Shown piece after piece: positions 48,325 through 57,984 of a DNA stretch of 64,000 nt. Source of the stretch: Microbacterium lacticum (GTDB lineage: Bacteria > Actinomycetota > Actinomycetes > Actinomycetales > Microbacteriaceae); NCBI RefSeq assembly GCF_006716815.1, contig NZ_VFPS01000001.1, forward strand, positions 310,001 to 374,000, read 5' to 3'. A program made the translations under genes and the position numbers. Numbering within the stretch: position 1 is the stretch's first letter; the number at the start of each line of letters is the position of its first letter. The notes beneath the pieces were generated by a model, which did not search any database, was not told the DNA's origin, and was given only the letters and a program-made list of their open reading frames with translations.

Positions 48325-49731
48325 ATGTCTGACCCCCTTCATACACTCGAAGATATGGACGAGTATTCGGGGTCGATGGGCAGCGACGCAGACGTCGCCG
48401 CTTTGGTGTCGATCGTGGGTGAGGTCGAGGGGGCGGCTGCGGTGGTGCGGGCCGGGCAGGTCGCGGAGGTGCGTGCGCTTGCGGCGGCGGGGCAACTCGC
48501 GGCACGGCAGGCGGCGGGTTCGCCGGCGGCTGTGCGGGCGCACGATATGGCGTTGCGGTCGGTGGCGGCGGAGCTCGGCGGGGTGTTGCGGGTGACGGAT
48601 CGGACCGTGCAGTCCCGGATCGACGAGGCCCGCGACCTGGTCGAGCATTATGCGGCGACGCTCGTCGCGTGGGAGTCGGGTCGGATCACGCGTGGGCATG
48701 TTCGGGTGATCACGGATGCCGGGTCGGTGCTGGTCGACGCGTCGCCGGAGCGGCGGGCGGAGTTCGAGGCTGCCGCTATTGCACGGTGTGAGCGGGATAC
48801 GCCGAATCGGGTGCGTTCGGAGGTGGAGATCCTCGCCGAGAGGTTCGCGGAGCGGTCGTTCACCGACCGGTATCGGGATGCGGCGGCGGAGCGGCGGGTG
48901 CGGGTCGTGCCGGGCAGCGCGGGGATGTCGGATCTGATCGCGACGCTGCCCACCGTGATCGCCGATGGGATCCTCGACCGGCTCACCCAGCAGGCGCAGA
49001 CCGTGATCGACTCCCGCGAACCGGGCGATGCGGCCAGTGCGTTCGGCGCACGAGGTGCGGGTGACGCGTCCGGTGCGGGTGACTCCGAGCCTGATCGGCG
49101 TCGGATCGATCAGGTCCGCGCGGACGTGTTCTCCGATCTGCTGCTTGCCGGGGCGCCGGCACTCGATCCCACTGCCCACGGTGACGGGCAGGGGTCGCTG
49201 GGTGCGATTCGTGCGCAGGTGCAGGTGATCGTCCCCGCTCTCACTCTTCTGGGTGTCGATGACGGTCCGGCGGATCTGGTCGGTCGTTCCCCGATCGATG
49301 CGGAGACGGCGCGTTGCCTCGCGGGGGACACGCATTCGTGGGCTCGGGTGCTGACCGACCCGGTGGAGGGGACGGTGCTCGCGGTGGACCGGTATCGGAC
49401 GCCGTGGCCGCAACGCCGGTTCCTGCGGGCGCGGGATCAGCATTGCCGGTTCCCCGGGTGTCGGCGTGCGGCGATCCGGTGCGAGATCGACCACACCATC
49501 GACGCAGCCAAAGGTGGACCCACCGCGCTGTGGAACCTGGCACACCTGTGTCAGCGGCATCATTCGATGAAACAGTTCACCCGCTGGAAGGTCAGGCAAC
49601 TCCCCGGCGGGGTCCTCGAATGGACCTCACCCACCGGACGGATCTACCGCGAAGACGCCCCCGCACCACCCGTCGCGTTCACCCCGGCATCCATCAGCAC
49701 CACCGCTGTCGACGAACCACCACCGTTCTAG
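48325..49731 (+). CDS. DUF222 + HNH endonuclease-domain protein
   Basis: 468 aa. N-terminal DUF222 (residues about 20-330) and C-terminal HNH: CRFPGCRRAAIRCEIDHTIDAAKGGPTALWNLAHLCQRHHSMKQ, with the catalytic DH, GG-T-N and HH positions present. These multicopy actinobacterial proteins are of unknown role (possibly mobile). Codons and G-runs such as TCGGGT differ from neighbours (fewer C-ending codons), suggesting acquisition. Start: ATG at 48325 behind GAGGGG; an in-frame ATG 33 nt downstream is possible. Confidence 0.88.
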   Translation: MSDPLHTLEDMDEYSGSMGSDADVAALVSIVGEVEGAAAVVRAGQVAEVRALAAAGQLAARQAAGSPAAVRAHDMALRSVAAELGGVLRVTDRTVQSRIDEARDLVEHYAATLVAWESGRITRGHVRVITDAGSVLVDASPERRAEFEAAAIARCERDTPNRVRSEVEILAERFAERSFTDRYRDAAAERRVRVVPGSAGMSDLIATLPTVIADGILDRLTQQAQTVIDSREPGDAASAFGARGAGDASGAGDSEPDRRRIDQVRADVFSDLLLAGAPALDPTAHGDGQGSLGAIRAQVQVIVPALTLLGVDDGPADLVGRSPIDAETARCLAGDTHSWARVLTDPVEGTVLAVDRYRTPWPQRRFLRARDQHCRFPGCRRAAIRCEIDHTIDAAKGGPTALWNLAHLCQRHHSMKQFTRWKVRQLPGGVLEWTSPTGRIYREDAPAPPVAFTPASISTTAVDEPPPF

Positions 49732-49760
49732 CCCGTGGGCTGGCCGGACAAAGCCTGCGG

Positions 49761-50735
49761 CTAGATGTACTGACCTCGACCGTTGTTGATTCGGTCGATG
49801 GGGGTTTTGCCTCCGATGCCGAGGTGGTGCCTGTCTAGGTTGTAGTAGTCGAGCCAGGTCGTCAACCCTGCTTTTCGGTCGTCGTTCGAGCTCCAGGGGC
49901 GGGCGTAGGCCCACTCGGTGGCGAGGGTGCGGTTGAGGCGTTCGACTTTCCCGTTGGTCCAGGGGCAGTGCGGTTTGATGAACCGCTGTCGGATGCCGTG
50001 CGCGTCGACCACGGCCTTGAACGCGGCCGAGTGGCGGTAAGCGAACGCGTTGTCGCTGATGACGCGTTCGACTGTGACGCCGAGGCGCGCGTAGAACGCG
50101 ATCGCGCGGTCGAGGACGCCCGCCGCGGTGGTGCCTTTCTCGTCGTCGTGGATCTCCGCGTAAGCAACTCGGGAATGGTCGTCGATGACGGTGTGCACGT
50201 AGTCGTAACCCAGGCCCCGCTTGCGCGCAGGACGTTGCCCGCGGCCATGCAGACGCCATCCGCCGCCGTCGGGGATACGGCCGAGTTTCTTCACATCAAC
50301 GTGGATCAGGGACCCGGGATGATCATGCTCGTAACGCTGCGCGGATCGGCGGGTCGCGCGGATCACGGACCCCGTGACCGGGTCCAGCTCCCGCAGCAAC
50401 GGCACGTGGTGGCGGCGCAACACCCTACCGACCGTTGAGGCCTGCAAGCCGAGCTTGTCAGCGATGAACACCGGCCCACGCCGAGTGAGGTGCCGCATGA
50501 TCCGCACCCTCGCCTCCACGCACGCTTTGGTCTGGCGAGGGTGGGAGCGGGCGACGCTGGAACGATCGATCAGGCCCGCCGGGCCGCACTCCCGGAACCT
50601 GCGCCACCACCGCCACGCGGTCGTGCGGGAGATCCCCATTTCCGCGGCAACATGCGCGACCGCACGCCCCGACTGGATGCGCTGAACCATGATCAACCGG
50701 CCGGCCGGAGTCAGCCGGGCATTAGCGTGAGACAA
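49761..50735 (-). CDS. IS481-family transposase
   Basis: 324 aa from a TTG at 50735 with GGAGG upstream (SHANARLTPAGRLIM is the usual IS481 N-terminus). Helix-turn-helix at residues about 15-75 (AVAHVAAEMGISRTTAWRWWRRF); DDE catalytic core: Asp in IHVDVKKLGR, Asp in RVISDNAFAY, Glu in NGKVERLNRTL. The stop codon TAG (49763-49761) lies outside the element proper, in the CTAG of the target duplication. Confidence 0.95.
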   Translation of the reverse strand: MSHANARLTPAGRLIMVQRIQSGRAVAHVAAEMGISRTTAWRWWRRFRECGPAGLIDRSSVARSHPRQTKACVEARVRIMRHLTRRGPVFIADKLGLQASTVGRVLRRHHVPLLRELDPVTGSVIRATRRSAQRYEHDHPGSLIHVDVKKLGRIPDGGGWRLHGRGQRPARKRGLGYDYVHTVIDDHSRVAYAEIHDDEKGTTAAGVLDRAIAFYARLGVTVERVISDNAFAYRHSAAFKAVVDAHGIRQRFIKPHCPWTNGKVERLNRTLATEWAYARPWSSNDDRKAGLTTWLDYYNLDRHHLGIGGKTPIDRINNGRGQYI

Positions 50736-50829
50736 GAGAGACCTCCGTGCGTTTGAGCTGAAGAACTTAGACAGCTCCAACTCGACCCCGGAGGTCTCTC
50801 CTACGTCAACAACGATCTGGGTCAGTACA
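49766..50829 (-). mobile_element. complete IS481-family insertion sequence, 1064 bp
   Basis: Ends TGTACTGACC (49766-49775) and GGTCAGTACA (50820-50829) are perfect 10-bp terminal inverted repeats. The element holds one transposase gene and is bounded by GCTAGA duplications. Length fits the family (about 1.05 kb). It lies next to a truncated HAD gene. Confidence 0.92.
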
Positions 50830-50883
50830 GCTAGACGGCAGCGGGACCGGGTGCGGGTCGTTTCGCGGCCATCGACGGGCACG

Positions 50884-51015
50884 TTATTCAGAGTGCCGTG
50901 CCAGCGCACGCCGCGCGCCCCGAGCGGAGATTGGCCGCCGCGCGCCGAACAGACCCGGACGATGGGCGAGCGTGCCGTCGAAGTCCCAGAAGACGACCGC
51001 CGGCCGCCCGTTCAC
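50884..51015 (-). pseudogene. truncated HAD-superfamily hydrolase (first ~25 codons intact)
   Basis: A GTG directly after the stop of the acyl-CoA ligase gene starts VNGRPAVVFWDFDGTLAHRP, the nucleophile motif DFDGT of HAD phosphatases. After about 25 residues the similarity ends and the frame stops at a TAA (50886-50884), 43 aa in all. The remainder is missing, 49 bp before the IS boundary. It is most simply the remnant of a gene once co-transcribed after the ligase gene, deleted by IS activity. Confidence 0.75.
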
Positions 51016-52719
51016 TCAGCCCTCCGGCTGCGTGAGCTGCAACAGCGAGTCGCGCACCTGGCGACGCATCACCTTGCCGATGAGCGACTTCGGCAGCTCA
51101 TCGACAATGAAGATGCGGCGCGGCACCTTGTACGGCGTGAGGATGCTGCGGACGAACTCGCGGATCTCCGAGGCATCCCCTTCGCCCGACCCGTCGAGCA
51201 CCACCGCGGCGACGACCTCTTCACCCGACCGATCGCTCGGCAGCCCCACGACCGCCGCGTCGACCACGTGCGGATGCTGGCGCAGCGCGTTCTCCACCTC
51301 GGTCGGCGCCACATTGAAGCCGCCGGTGATGATGAGCTCCTTGATGCGGTCGACGATGCGGACGAAACCGTCGTCGTCGATCTGCACGATGTCACCAGTG
51401 CGGAACCACCCATCGGCGAACGCCGCCTCGGTCTCCTCGGGCTTGCCGTAATACCCCTGGAACACCTGCGGCCCCCGCACCACCAGTTCACCGCGCTCGC
51501 CCGCAGGCACGTCGCGCGTAGGCTCGTCCGGGTCGACCACGCGGCATTCGGTCCCCGGCAGCGGCAGTCCCACCGTCCCCGGCTTGCGGTTGTCGGCGAC
51601 CGGGTTCGCCATGAGCACGGGCGAGCACTCCGAGAGGCCGTACCCCTCGACGAGATAGCCGCCCGTCGCCGCCTCGAACGGCACCACCAGCTCGTGCGGC
51701 AGCGGCATCGCGCCCGAGATCGCGATCTCGGTGCCCGCGAGCGACACGCCCTCGGCCTGCGCGGCCTTCAGCAGACGGTCCGCGATCGGCGGCACGAGCG
51801 GCAGGAATGTCGCCGGATGCTTCTTCGTCACCTCGAGCACCATCGCCGGCTCGAAGCGGGGGAAGAGCACGAGCCGCGCCCCGATCGACATCGCGAACGT
51901 GAGACAGAGCGTCAACCCGTACGCGTGGAACATCGGCAGCACGGCGTACACGACGCAGCCGTTGCCGCGCGCGATCGACGGCGTCCAGGCCTGCGCCTGC
52001 CGCGCGTTGGCGAGCAGGTTCCGGTGCGTCAGGACGGCGCCCTTGGGCGTCCCGGTCGTGCCGCTCGTGTACTGGATGATGGCGACGTCGTCGGTCTGCG
52101 GCCTCGGGTACGACGCCGGCAGCGGCGGCACCTGCAGCAGCTTCTCCCACGCGATCGCGTCGGTCGTGCGCGTCGTCAGATCGGCGCGCGACCGACGCGC
52201 CTTCGCGATCGGAAGGTGCAGGGCGAACCGCAGCGACACGGGCATCGCCTTCGTCACATCGACGCTGATGAGGTTCGGCACGGCGAGGTCGGCCGGGAAG
52301 TCCTGGACCGTCTGCACGACCTTGCTCCACACGATCGCCGTCTTCGCGCCGTGGTCTTCGAACTGCTTGCGCAGCTCCCGCGGCGTGTAGAGCGGGTTGT
52401 GCTCGATGGCGATCGCGCCCAGGCGCAGGATCGCGTAGAACGCGACGATGTGCTGCGGGCAGTTCGGCAGCACGATCGCGACGGTGTCGCCCTTGCTCAC
52501 CCCGAGTTCCTTCAGCGCCGCCGCGGCGTGCGCGATGGCATCCGACAGCTCGCGGTACGACGTCGTGCGACCGAAGAACTGCAGCGCGGGCGCGTCGGGA
52601 TAGTCCTTCGCCGACGCCTCGACGATGTCGAGCAGGTTCCCCGTGACGGGGGCGAGGTCGGCGGGCACCCCGTCGGCGTAGCTGCGGATCCAGGGGCGCG
52701 GTGGGTCGTACGTGGTCAC
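51016..52719 (-). CDS. long-chain acyl-CoA ligase / AMP-dependent synthetase
   Basis: 567 aa. Adenylate-forming enzyme: P-loop YTSGTTGTPKGAVLTH, VEGYGLSECSP, DGWFRTGDIVQIDDDGF and the A10 Lys in PKSLIGKVMRRQ. It resembles FadD-type fatty-acid activating enzymes (PxNxPQ and GYYGKPEET present); chain length unknown. GTG start 7 nt after TAGGCT (52732-52727). Divergent from gatC with 85 bp between starts; sits at the right side of the accessory stretch. Confidence 0.9.
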   Translation of the reverse strand: MTTYDPPRPWIRSYADGVPADLAPVTGNLLDIVEASAKDYPDAPALQFFGRTTSYRELSDAIAHAAAALKELGVSKGDTVAIVLPNCPQHIVAFYAILRLGAIAIEHNPLYTPRELRKQFEDHGAKTAIVWSKVVQTVQDFPADLAVPNLISVDVTKAMPVSLRFALHLPIAKARRSRADLTTRTTDAIAWEKLLQVPPLPASYPRPQTDDVAIIQYTSGTTGTPKGAVLTHRNLLANARQAQAWTPSIARGNGCVVYAVLPMFHAYGLTLCLTFAMSIGARLVLFPRFEPAMVLEVTKKHPATFLPLVPPIADRLLKAAQAEGVSLAGTEIAISGAMPLPHELVVPFEAATGGYLVEGYGLSECSPVLMANPVADNRKPGTVGLPLPGTECRVVDPDEPTRDVPAGERGELVVRGPQVFQGYYGKPEETEAAFADGWFRTGDIVQIDDDGFVRIVDRIKELIITGGFNVAPTEVENALRQHPHVVDAAVVGLPSDRSGEEVVAAVVLDGSGEGDASEIREFVRSILTPYKVPRRIFIVDELPKSLIGKVMRRQVRDSLLQLTQPEG

Positions 52720-52804
52720 GTCCGCCAGCCTAACCGCGCGGCCGGTCGCGGTCGGGGAGCCGCACGCGCCGGGGGAGTGGAAGGCGGCCGACTAGAATCG
52801 ACGG

Positions 52805-53104
52805 GTGTCTGAAATCACCCCTGATCTCGTGCGCCATCTCGGCGTGCTGGCCCGGATCGCACTGAGCGACGAAGAGGTGGAGCGCCTGACCGGTCAGCTC
52901 TCCGCGATCGTCGACAACGTCGCCAAGGTGTCGGAGGTCGCCACCCCCGACGTCCCCGCGACGAGCCACCCGATCCCGCTCGAGAACGTCTTCCGCTCCG
53001 ACGTCGTCGGTCAGATGCTGACCGTGGAGCAGGTGCTGCAGAACGCGCCGGATGCCACGGAAGACCGTTTCAAGGTCACCGCGATCCTCGGAGAAGAACA
53101 GTGA
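52805..53104 (+). CDS. gatC: Asp-tRNA(Asn)/Glu-tRNA(Gln) amidotransferase subunit C
   Basis: 99 aa. Small subunit stabilising GatA-GatB. Family features [20 protein letters not shown] and RSDVV are present. GTG start 6 nt after TAGAAT (52793-52798). Overlaps gatA by 4 bp (GTGA). Normally follows ligA closely in Actinobacteria; here a 5-kb accessory stretch intervenes. Confidence 0.95.
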   Translation: MSEITPDLVRHLGVLARIALSDEEVERLTGQLSAIVDNVAKVSEVATPDVPATSHPIPLENVFRSDVVGQMLTVEQVLQNAPDATEDRFKVTAILGEEQ

Positions 53105-54627
53105 GCGAATCCACCACCGGCGACCTGACCCGTCTGACCGCCGCCGACCTGGCCGCGCGCCTCGCCGCCGGCGAGGTCTCGAGCGTCGAGGCCACCCGGG
53201 CGCACCTCGACCGCATCGCCGCCGTCGACGGCGACGTGCACGCCTTCCTGCACGTGAGCGACCACGCGCTCGACGTCGCTGCCGACATCGACCGGCGCCG
53301 CGCCGCGGGCGAGCAGCTCGGCGAGCTCGCCGGTGTGCCGCTCGCGATCAAGGACGTGCTCGTCACGACCGACATGCCCTCCACCAGCGGGTCGAAGATC
53401 CTCGAAGGCTTCCTCTCGCCCTACGACGCCACCGTCGTCGCGCGCTCGCGCGCCGCGGGGCTCGTGCCCCTCGGCAAGACGAACATGGACGAGTTCGCCA
53501 TGGGCTCGTCGACCGAGTACTCGGCCTACGGCCCGACCCGCAACCCGTGGGACCTCGACCGCATCCCCGGCGGCTCGGGCGGCGGCTCGGCCGCCGCCGT
53601 CGCCGCCTTCGAGGCGCCGATCGCGCTCGGCTCCGACACCGGCGGCTCGATCCGTCAGCCCGCGCACGTCACCGGCACGGTCGGCATGAAGCCGACCTAC
53701 GGCGGTGTCAGCCGGTACGGCGCCATCGCCCTCGCCTCCTCGCTCGACCAGGTCGGCCCCGTCGCGCGCACCGTGCTCGACGCGGCACTCCTGCACGACG
53801 TGATCGGCGGTCACGACCCGCACGACGCCACCTCGCTCGAGGACCGCTGGCCCTCGTTCGCCGCGGCGGCGCGCGAAGGCGCGACCGGAGAGGTGCTCAA
53901 GGGCCTCAAGGTCGGCGTCATCCGCGAGCTCCCCGACACCGGCTTCCAGGCCGGCGTGTCGGCGTCGTTCCGCGCCTCGCTCGACGTGCTCGAAGCCCAC
54001 GGAGCCGAGATCGTCGAGATCAGCGCGCCGCACTTCGAATACGGCGTGGCGGCGTATTACCTGATCCTCCCCGCCGAGGCATCCAGCAACCTCGCCAAGT
54101 TCGACTCGGTGCGCTTCGGCCTGCGCGTCGACGTTCCCGGCGGCACCGTCGAAGACGTGATGGCGCGCTCGCGCGAGGTCGGCTTCGGCGACGAGGTGAA
54201 GCGCCGCATCATCCTCGGCACCTACGCCCTCTCGGCGGGCTACTACGACGCGTACTACGGCAGCGCGCAGAAGGTGCGCACACTCATCCAGCGCGACTTC
54301 GACGCCGCGTTCGCGGAGGTCGACGTGATCGCGACGCCGTCGGCGCCGACCACCGCGTTCCGCCTCGGCGAGAAGGTCGACGACCCGATCCAGATGTACC
54401 TCAACGACGTCACGACGATCCCCGTGAACCTCGCCGGCGTGCCGGGCATCTCGATCCCGTCGGGTCTCGCCGATGAAGACGGCCTGCCCGTCGGCATCCA
54501 GTTCGTCGCCCCCGCGCGGGAGGATGCCCGCCTGTACCGCGTCGGCGCCGCGCTCGAGACACTGCTCGTCGACTCATGGGGCGGCCCGCTGCTCGACCGC
54601 GCGCCCCGGCTGGGAGGGAACCTCTGA
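53101..54627 (+). CDS. gatA: Asp-tRNA(Asn)/Glu-tRNA(Gln) amidotransferase subunit A
   Basis: 508 aa. Amidase-signature glutaminase that releases ammonia. Ser-cisSer-Lys triad: Lys in [11 protein letters not shown], Ser in [13 protein letters not shown], and [12 protein letters not shown]. The last base of its stop is the first base of the gatB ATG. Confidence 0.97.
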   Translation: MSESTTGDLTRLTAADLAARLAAGEVSSVEATRAHLDRIAAVDGDVHAFLHVSDHALDVAADIDRRRAAGEQLGELAGVPLAIKDVLVTTDMPSTSGSKILEGFLSPYDATVVARSRAAGLVPLGKTNMDEFAMGSSTEYSAYGPTRNPWDLDRIPGGSGGGSAAAVAAFEAPIALGSDTGGSIRQPAHVTGTVGMKPTYGGVSRYGAIALASSLDQVGPVARTVLDAALLHDVIGGHDPHDATSLEDRWPSFAAAAREGATGEVLKGLKVGVIRELPDTGFQAGVSASFRASLDVLEAHGAEIVEISAPHFEYGVAAYYLILPAEASSNLAKFDSVRFGLRVDVPGGTVEDVMARSREVGFGDEVKRRIILGTYALSAGYYDAYYGSAQKVRTLIQRDFDAAFAEVDVIATPSAPTTAFRLGEKVDDPIQMYLNDVTTIPVNLAGVPGISIPSGLADEDGLPVGIQFVAPAREDARLYRVGAALETLLVDSWGGPLLDRAPRLGGNL

Positions 54628-56156
54628 TGGCGAAGGACGCACTGATGGACTTCGACGAGGCGCTGGAGCGCTACGAGCCCGTGCTCGGCTTCGAGGTGCA
54701 CGTCGAGCTGAACACCGAGACGAAGATGTTCTCCGCCGCGGCCAACCCCGCCAACGAGCGCAATCACGGCGCCTCGCCCAACACCCTCGTCGCGCCGGTC
54801 GACATGGGCCTTCCCGGGTCGCTTCCCGTCGTCAACGAGACGGCCGTGCGCTACTCGATCTCGCTCGGGCTCGCGCTCGGCTGCGAGATCGCGCCGTCGA
54901 GCCGGTTCGCGCGCAAGAACTACTTCTACCCCGACCTCGGCAAGAACTACCAGATCAGCCAGTACGACGAGCCGATCGCGTTCGAGGGTCAGGTCGAGGT
55001 CGAGCTCGAGGACGGCACCCGGTTCGAGGTGCCCATCGAGCGTGCCCACATGGAGGAGGATGCCGGAAAGCTCACCCACATGGGTGGCGCCACCGGCCGC
55101 ATCCAGGGCGCCGAGTACTCGCTCGTCGACTACAACCGCGCCGGAGTGCCGCTCGTCGAGATCGTCACGAAGCCGATCTTCGGCGCCGAGCACCGCGCAC
55201 CCGAGCTCGCGGCCGCGTACGTACGCGCGATCCGCGACATCGTCATCGGCCTCGGCATCTCCGAGGCGCGGATGGAGCGCGGCAACCTCCGCTGCGACGC
55301 GAACGTGTCGCTGCGCCCGCGCGCCCTGCCCGGCGAGCCCGCGGCGCCGCTCGGCACCCGCACCGAGACGAAGAACGTCAACTCGATGCGGTCGGTCGAG
55401 CGAGCGGTCCGCTACGAGATCCAGCGTCAGGCGGCCATCCTCGCCGCGGGCGGCTCGATCACGCAGGAGACCCGACACTGGCACGAAGACACCGGACGCA
55501 CCTCGCCCGGCCGTCCGAAGTCGGATGCCGACGACTACCGCTACTTCCCGGAGCCCGACCTGCTGCCCGTCGCGCCGCCCGTCGAGCTCATCGAGAGCCT
55601 GCGCGCCGCGCTGCCCGAGCCGCCGGCCGTGCGCCGACGCCGGCTCAAGGAGAGCTGGGGCTTCGCCGACATCGACTTCCAGGGCGTCGTCAACGCGGGG
55701 CTGCTGAACGAGGTCGAGGCGACCGTCGCCGCGGGCGCCGCGCCCGCCGCGGCCCGCAAGTGGTGGATGAGCGAGATCTCGCGCATCGCGAACGCAGAGG
55801 GCGTCGACGCGGCATCGCTCGTGTCACCGGCATCCGTCGCCGCGCTTCAGCAGCTCGTCGACGCGGGAACGCTCACCGACAAGCTCGCCCGCCAGGTGCT
55901 CGAAGGCGTCATCGCCGGTGAGGGCACCCCGCAGGAGGTCGTCGACGCCCGTGGCCTCGCGGTCGTCTCGGATGACGGGGCGCTCATCGCCGCGATTGAC
56001 GAGGCCCTCGCCGCGCAGCCGGACGTCCTCGCGAAGATCCGCGACGGCAAGGTGCAGGCCGCAGGCGCGGTCATCGGCGCCGTCATGAAGGCGATGCGCG
56101 GGCAGGCGGATGCCGCGCGCGTGCGCGAGCTCGTCCTCGAGCGCGCCGCGCAGTAG
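54627..56156 (+). CDS. gatB: Asp-tRNA(Asn)/Glu-tRNA(Gln) amidotransferase subunit B
   Basis: 509 aa. Kinase/amidotransferase subunit: [15 protein letters not shown] (cradle domain start), [27 protein letters not shown] and [10 protein letters not shown]-terminal YqeY/tail domain binds tRNA. Completes gatCAB, needed where AsnRS or GlnRS is absent. Confidence 0.97.
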   Translation: MAKDALMDFDEALERYEPVLGFEVHVELNTETKMFSAAANPANERNHGASPNTLVAPVDMGLPGSLPVVNETAVRYSISLGLALGCEIAPSSRFARKNYFYPDLGKNYQISQYDEPIAFEGQVEVELEDGTRFEVPIERAHMEEDAGKLTHMGGATGRIQGAEYSLVDYNRAGVPLVEIVTKPIFGAEHRAPELAAAYVRAIRDIVIGLGISEARMERGNLRCDANVSLRPRALPGEPAAPLGTRTETKNVNSMRSVERAVRYEIQRQAAILAAGGSITQETRHWHEDTGRTSPGRPKSDADDYRYFPEPDLLPVAPPVELIESLRAALPEPPAVRRRRLKESWGFADIDFQGVVNAGLLNEVEATVAAGAAPAAARKWWMSEISRIANAEGVDAASLVSPASVAALQQLVDAGTLTDKLARQVLEGVIAGEGTPQEVVDARGLAVVSDDGALIAAIDEALAAQPDVLAKIRDGKVQAAGAVIGAVMKAMRGQADAARVRELVLERAAQ

Positions 56157-56184
56157 CCGCTCGCCCCGCGTCGGCGCCGGCCCC

Positions 56185-56223
56185 GGTCACCCGGATCGCG
56201 CCGGCCGGCCGACCCGGGTGACC
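56185..56223 (+). terminator. hairpin after gatB
   Basis: GGTCACCCGG (56185-56194) pairs perfectly with CCGGGTGACC (56214-56223); the loop is itself GC-palindromic. No T-tract; possibly a terminator. Confidence 0.5.
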
Positions 56224-56255
56224 CCGGTGTCGGAGGCATCCGCGACAATGGATGC

Positions 56256-57527
56256 GTGGGACGCGGGGACGGATCGGGGCGGCGGGTGTCGCCCGACGAC
56301 GCCGACGACACGGGCACGCGCATCCTGCACGTCGACATGGACGCGTTCTACGCGTCGGTGGAGGTGCTCGACGACCCCTCGCTGACCGGCAAGGCCGTGA
56401 TCGTCGGGGGGATGGAGGGCCGCGGCGTCGTCTCGAGCGCGACCTACGAGGCGCGCCGCTTCGGGGTGCGCTCGGCCATGAACGTCGCCCAGGCGCTCCG
56501 GCTCTGCCCGCACGCGATCGTCGTGCCGCCGCACTTCGAGCGCTACTCCGCGCTCTCGCGCCAGGTGATGTCGATCTTCCACGACGTCACTCCGCTCGTC
56601 GAACCCCTGTCGATCGACGAGGCGTTCCTCGACGTGTCGGGGGCGCGACGCCTCTGGGGTTCGCCGGGGGAGATCGCGCGGATGCTGCGGGCGCGCGTGC
56701 GCGCGGAGACGGGTCTCGTCTGCAGCGTCGGCGTCGCCGCCACGAAGCACATCGCGAAGATCGCCTCGACCCTCTCCAAACCCGACGGACTGCTGATCGT
56801 CAGCGAGCCCGAGACGCAGGTCTTCCTCGCGGGGCTTCCCGTCCGGACGTTGTGGGGCGTCGGGCCGAAGGCGGCGGAGGCGCTCGAGGCACGGGGCATC
56901 CGTCTCGTCGCCGACATCCTCGCGACTCCCGAGCGGGTCATCGAGCGCGCGCTCGGGCCCGCCGGCGGCGCCCGCATCTGGCAGTTGGCGCACGGCCAGG
57001 ACCCGCGCGAGGTCGAGACCGAGCGCGTCGAGAAGAGCATCGGTCACGAGGAGACGTTCCTTCACGACATCGCCGACCCGGCGGTGCTGCGCAGTGAACT
57101 GCGGCGGCTCGCCGACCGCGTCGCCGCGCGCCTGCGCAGTGGCGGCTGGGAGGCGCGCACGATCGCGCTGAAGCTGCGCTACGCCGACTTCACGACCCTC
57201 TCGCGCGCGTCGAGCCTCCCCGAACCCACCGACGTCGGGCAGCGGATCGGCGACGTCGCGATCGGGCTGTTCGACGCGCTCGAGCTCACCCAGCCGGTGC
57301 GGCTGATCGGCGTGCGCGCCGAGAAGCTGCGCCCGGGTGGTGCCGCGATCGCGGCGCTGTGGGACGACGACGAGGACTGGCGCCGCATCGACGCGGCGCT
57401 CGACGACGCACGCACCCGGTTCGGCGGCGGCGTGGTCACCCGGGCGAGCGTGCTGGGCCCGCGCCGCGACACCGGCGCGCTCCCCACGAACCCGCGCCTG
57501 CCACCCGACGCGCCGCCGGCAGGCTAG
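56256..57527 (+). CDS. dinB: DNA polymerase IV (Y family)
   Basis: 423 aa. Translesion polymerase: VDMDAFYASVEVLDDP (first catalytic Asp and steric-gate region), LSIDEAFLDVSG (DE pair), HhH-like VGPKAAEALEARGI, little-finger domain KLRYADFTTLSR. A beta-clamp motif near the end is not clear. GTG start 6 nt after GACAAT (56244-56249). No convincing LexA box in its upstream region. Confidence 0.94.
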   Translation: MGRGDGSGRRVSPDDADDTGTRILHVDMDAFYASVEVLDDPSLTGKAVIVGGMEGRGVVSSATYEARRFGVRSAMNVAQALRLCPHAIVVPPHFERYSALSRQVMSIFHDVTPLVEPLSIDEAFLDVSGARRLWGSPGEIARMLRARVRAETGLVCSVGVAATKHIAKIASTLSKPDGLLIVSEPETQVFLAGLPVRTLWGVGPKAAEALEARGIRLVADILATPERVIERALGPAGGARIWQLAHGQDPREVETERVEKSIGHEETFLHDIADPAVLRSELRRLADRVAARLRSGGWEARTIALKLRYADFTTLSRASSLPEPTDVGQRIGDVAIGLFDALELTQPVRLIGVRAEKLRPGGAAIAALWDDDEDWRRIDAALDDARTRFGGGVVTRASVLGPRRDTGALPTNPRLPPDAPPAG

Positions 57528-57561
57528 CGCCGCCGGTGCGCGGCCATCGCACCACCGGCGC
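57527..57561 (+). terminator. hairpin at the dinB stop
   Basis: GCGCCGCCGGTGCG (57527-57540) pairs at 12 of 14 positions with CGCACCACCGGCGC (57548-57561) around a 7-nt loop; starts at the last base of the stop codon. Confidence 0.5.
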
Positions 57562-57657
57562 GCGTCCAGCCCGGCCCGATCGCGCGGAGGTGCCGTCGCA
57601 TCCGCGTCGCCGTGCCCGGCCGTCGCGGTCGGGCGGTGCAGGGGCTACGGTAGGGAC

Positions 57658-57984
57658 ATGCCCAACCTCGCACTCGAACTCGGCAAGCAGACCGCATCGA
57701 TCGGCGTCACGAGCGTCTACGGCGAACAGCAGGACGTCGACGGCGTGCGGCTCATCCCCGTCGCGCTGACGTGGTCGGGCTTCGGTGCCGGCGAAGAGCC
57801 CGGGGGCGGCGGCAGCGGGGGAGGCGGCGGTGGCGTCGCGATCCCCGTCGGCGCCTACATCCGCAAGGGCGACGACCTGCGGTTCGAGCCGAACATCATC
57901 TCGCTCGTCGCCGTGGGCATCCCGTTCGTGTGGGTCGCAGGTCGCGCGCTCAGCCGCATCATCCGTGCCCTCAAGAAGCACTGA
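57658..57984 (+). CDS. GerW/YtfJ-like protein
   Basis: 108 aa. The pattern VTSVYGEQQDVDGVRLIPVALTWSGFGAGEE, a Gly-rich loop (GGGGSGGGGGG) and VAIPVGAYIRKGDDLRFEPN resemble the GerW (YtfJ) family, first known from Bacillus spores but widespread in non-sporulating Actinobacteria. A hydrophobic C-terminal segment (IISLVAVGIPFVWVAGRAL) is unusual. TACGGT (57646-57651) ends 6 nt before the ATG. The next gene overlaps by 20 bp. Confidence 0.7.
   Translation: MPNLALELGKQTASIGVTSVYGEQQDVDGVRLIPVALTWSGFGAGEEPGGGGSGGGGGGVAIPVGAYIRKGDDLRFEPNIISLVAVGIPFVWVAGRALSRIIRALKKH

Larger units (their letters stand above)
49760..50835. repeat. 6-bp target-site duplication GCTAGA around the IS
   Basis: GCTAGA at 49760-49765 and again at 50830-50835, directly outside the IS ends. 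It fits the NCTAGN target of the IS481 family. Intact duplications on both sides imply a recent simple insertion. Confidence 0.9.

Noticed and set aside
48325-49731. HNH gene as part of a defence system
   Set aside because: DUF222/HNH proteins occur in many copies without known defence partners, and none is adjacent.
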